A stretch of DNA of 6,606 nt from an uncultured Muribaculaceae bacterium. Its GTDB lineage: Bacteria; Bacteroidota; Bacteroidia; Bacteroidales; Muribaculaceae. Position numbers and translations under genes: made by a program. Positions 5,253 through 6,606 of this stretch are shown in pieces. The notes under the pieces are model-generated. The model had not been told where the DNA came from and searched no databases. It saw only the letters and a list, made by a program, of their open reading frames with translations. The stretch spans positions 1 to 6,606 of the forward strand of contig CAMWGM010000086.1 in the NCBI GenBank assembly GCA_947173755.1, given 5' to 3'. Every line of letters begins with the position of its first letter. Within the stretch, counting starts at the first letter, position 1.

Positions 5253-6606
5253 ATGAACTTCAACAACTTCACCATCAAATCGCAGGAAGCCATCCAGAAG
5301 GCTATTGAATTTGCCCGCGCTGCCGGCAATCAGGCCATCGAACCGGTGCACTTGCTGAAAGGTGTTATGACCGAGGGAGAATCACTCATCAACTTCCTCT
5401 TCTCTAAAGTCGGTGCCAGCAGCGCCGGCCTGATGCGTCAAGTTGACGAGAAAATCGCCGCCGAACCTAAAGTCTCCGGTGGCGAACCCTACCTCAGCCG
5501 CACATCCAATGACGTGCTCCAGCGCGCTCTCGACATCGCAAAGAAACAGGGCGACGAGTATGTAACTCTTGAAGCCCTTCTATTGGCTATCTTCGCAGTC
5601 AACTCTCCGGCCGCGACTCTCCTCAAGGATGCCGGATTGAGCCAACGCGAACTCGAAGCCGCGATAGCCGAACTGCGCAAAGGCAAGAATGCCACCGATC
5701 AGAGTGCCGAGGATACCTATCAGGCTCTCTCGAAGTATGCCATCAATCTTAATGAACGTGCGCGCGAAGGGAAACTCGATCCTGTCATCGGTCGTGACGA
5801 CGAGATCCGCCGTGTGCTGCAGATTCTCTCACGACGCACCAAGAACAACCCTATGCTCATCGGTGAGCCGGGTACAGGTAAAACAGCGATTGCCGAGGGT
5901 CTCGCCCAGCGCATCGTGCGTGGCGACGTGCCTGAAAATCTCCGCACCAAGCAGATTTATTCGCTCGACATGGGCGCTCTTGTCGCAGGTGCGAAATATA
6001 AGGGTGAATTTGAGGAACGTCTTAAAGCCATCGTCAACGAGGTCACTCAGGCCGACGGCGAGATAATCCTCTTCATCGATGAGATCCACACTCTCGTGGG
6101 TGCCGGCAAAGGCGAAGGCGCTATGGATGCCGCAAACATCCTCAAGCCTGCTCTCGCCCGTGGCGAACTCCGCTCGATCGGCGCCACCACTCTCGACGAG
6201 TATCAGAAATATTTCGAAAAAGACAAAGCGCTCGAGCGCCGTTTCCAGAAAGTGATGATCAACGAGCCTGATGAAGCCGCTGCCATCGCCATCCTCCGCG
6301 GTCTTAAGGAACGCTACGAGAACCACCATAAAGTTCGCATCCGCGACGAGGCTATTATCGCAGCCGTCACACTTTCTGAACGTTATATCACCGACCGTTT
6401 CCTCCCCGACAAGGCGATCGACCTCGTCGACGAGGCTGCCTCGAAACTCCGTCTCGAAATGGACTCCGTGCCTCAGGCTCTCGACGAGATTTCGCGACTG
6501 ATCGCCCAGAAGGAGATCGAACGTGAGGCCATCAAACGTGAGGGCGACGACGCAAAAGTGCGCGATCTCGATAAGGAACTTGCGGATCTCCGCGATCAGG
6601 AGAAGG
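5253..6606 (+). CDS. clpB: ATP-dependent chaperone ClpB (5' part, runs off window)
   Basis: Hsp100 disaggregase that threads aggregated proteins through a hexameric ring together with the DnaK system, in the cytoplasm. 451 of an expected ~860 residues are present. Seen in order: the Clp N-domain (about 1-145, starting MNFNNFTIKSQEA); linker; AAA+ domain 1 with Walker A GEPGTGKT (204-211, K210), pore-loop GAKYKGEFEERL with Y249, Walker B IILFIDEIHT with D276/E277, the sensor-like GATT (310-313) and arginine fingers R329/R330; FLPDKAIDLVDEA (383-395); then the start of the charged M-domain coiled coil (about 405-451), where the window ends mid-codon. The M-domain, together with the N-domain sequence, supports ClpB over ClpA or ClpC. 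The ATG at 5253 gives the normal family N-terminus; no Shine-Dalgarno is present. It follows a terminator and so has its own promoter, with no CIRCE-type heat-shock repeat visible. Confidence 0.96.
   Translation, partial: MNFNNFTIKSQEAIQKAIEFARAAGNQAIEPVHLLKGVMTEGESLINFLFSKVGASSAGLMRQVDEKIAAEPKVSGGEPYLSRTSNDVLQRALDIAKKQGDEYVTLEALLLAIFAVNSPAATLLKDAGLSQRELEAAIAELRKGKNATDQSAEDTYQALSKYAINLNERAREGKLDPVIGRDDEIRRVLQILSRRTKNNPMLIGEPGTGKTAIAEGLAQRIVRGDVPENLRTKQIYSLDMGALVAGAKYKGEFEERLKAIVNEVTQADGEIILFIDEIHTLVGAGKGEGAMDAANILKPALARGELRSIGATTLDEYQKYFEKDKALERRFQKVMINEPDEAAAIAILRGLKERYENHHKVRIRDEAIIAAVTLSERYITDRFLPDKAIDLVDEAASKLRLEMDSVPQALDEISRLIAQKEIEREAIKREGDDAKVRDLDKELADLRDQEK

Noticed and set aside
5829..6329. 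166-codon minus-strand frame opposite clpB
   Set aside because: It lies antisense to the AAA+ domain of clpB, which is certain from its motifs. The open frame follows from codon bias on the other strand.

Overview
The window looks like chromosomal DNA from a gut-type member of Bacteroidales. A Muribaculaceae-like organism would fit, but that is only a guess from the moderately high GC content and protein flavour. Three things support the order: a fimbrillin / DUF5119 / OmpA-DUF3575 lipoprotein cluster, a near-consensus Bacteroidota promoter (TTTG, 19 bp, TAACTTTG), and start regions with A-rich leaders instead of strong Shine-Dalgarno sequences.

Layout. Positions 36-3484 (minus strand) hold a three-gene cell-surface operon, read right to left. 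First comes an OmpA-like/DUF3575 outer-membrane protein gene that is broken by a one-base frameshift near 2996. It is followed after 5 nt by a DUF5119 lipoprotein (1207-2184), and then after an 82-nt spacer by a fimbrillin-family lipoprotein (36-1124). Together these resemble a small type V (FimA/Mfa1-like) pilus or surface-adhesin locus. Positions 3485-3702 are a divergent intergenic region carrying the promoter of the next gene.

Positions 3703-5040 (plus strand) encode a full-length hexameric-type glutamate dehydrogenase (445 codons), interrupted by an in-frame amber stop at codon 185. A hairpin-plus-T-tract terminator follows at 5122-5154. After a 212-nt gap, clpB (Hsp100 disaggregase) starts at 5253 and runs off the right edge at codon 451, inside its M-domain. 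A sigma-54-like -24/-12 motif lies about 50 bp upstream of clpB.

How it fits together. The left half concerns surface structures: a membrane/periplasm-spanning OmpA-DUF3575 protein, a putative anchor or minor subunit, and a fimbrillin. The right half is housekeeping: ammonia assimilation or glutamate catabolism, and protein disaggregation. No known defence, CRISPR, mobile-element or RNA gene is visible. The most notable feature is that two of the five genes carry a single-base lesion (a -1 frameshift and a nonsense codon) while the rest of each reading frame is intact. This means either very recent gene inactivation or sequence errors.
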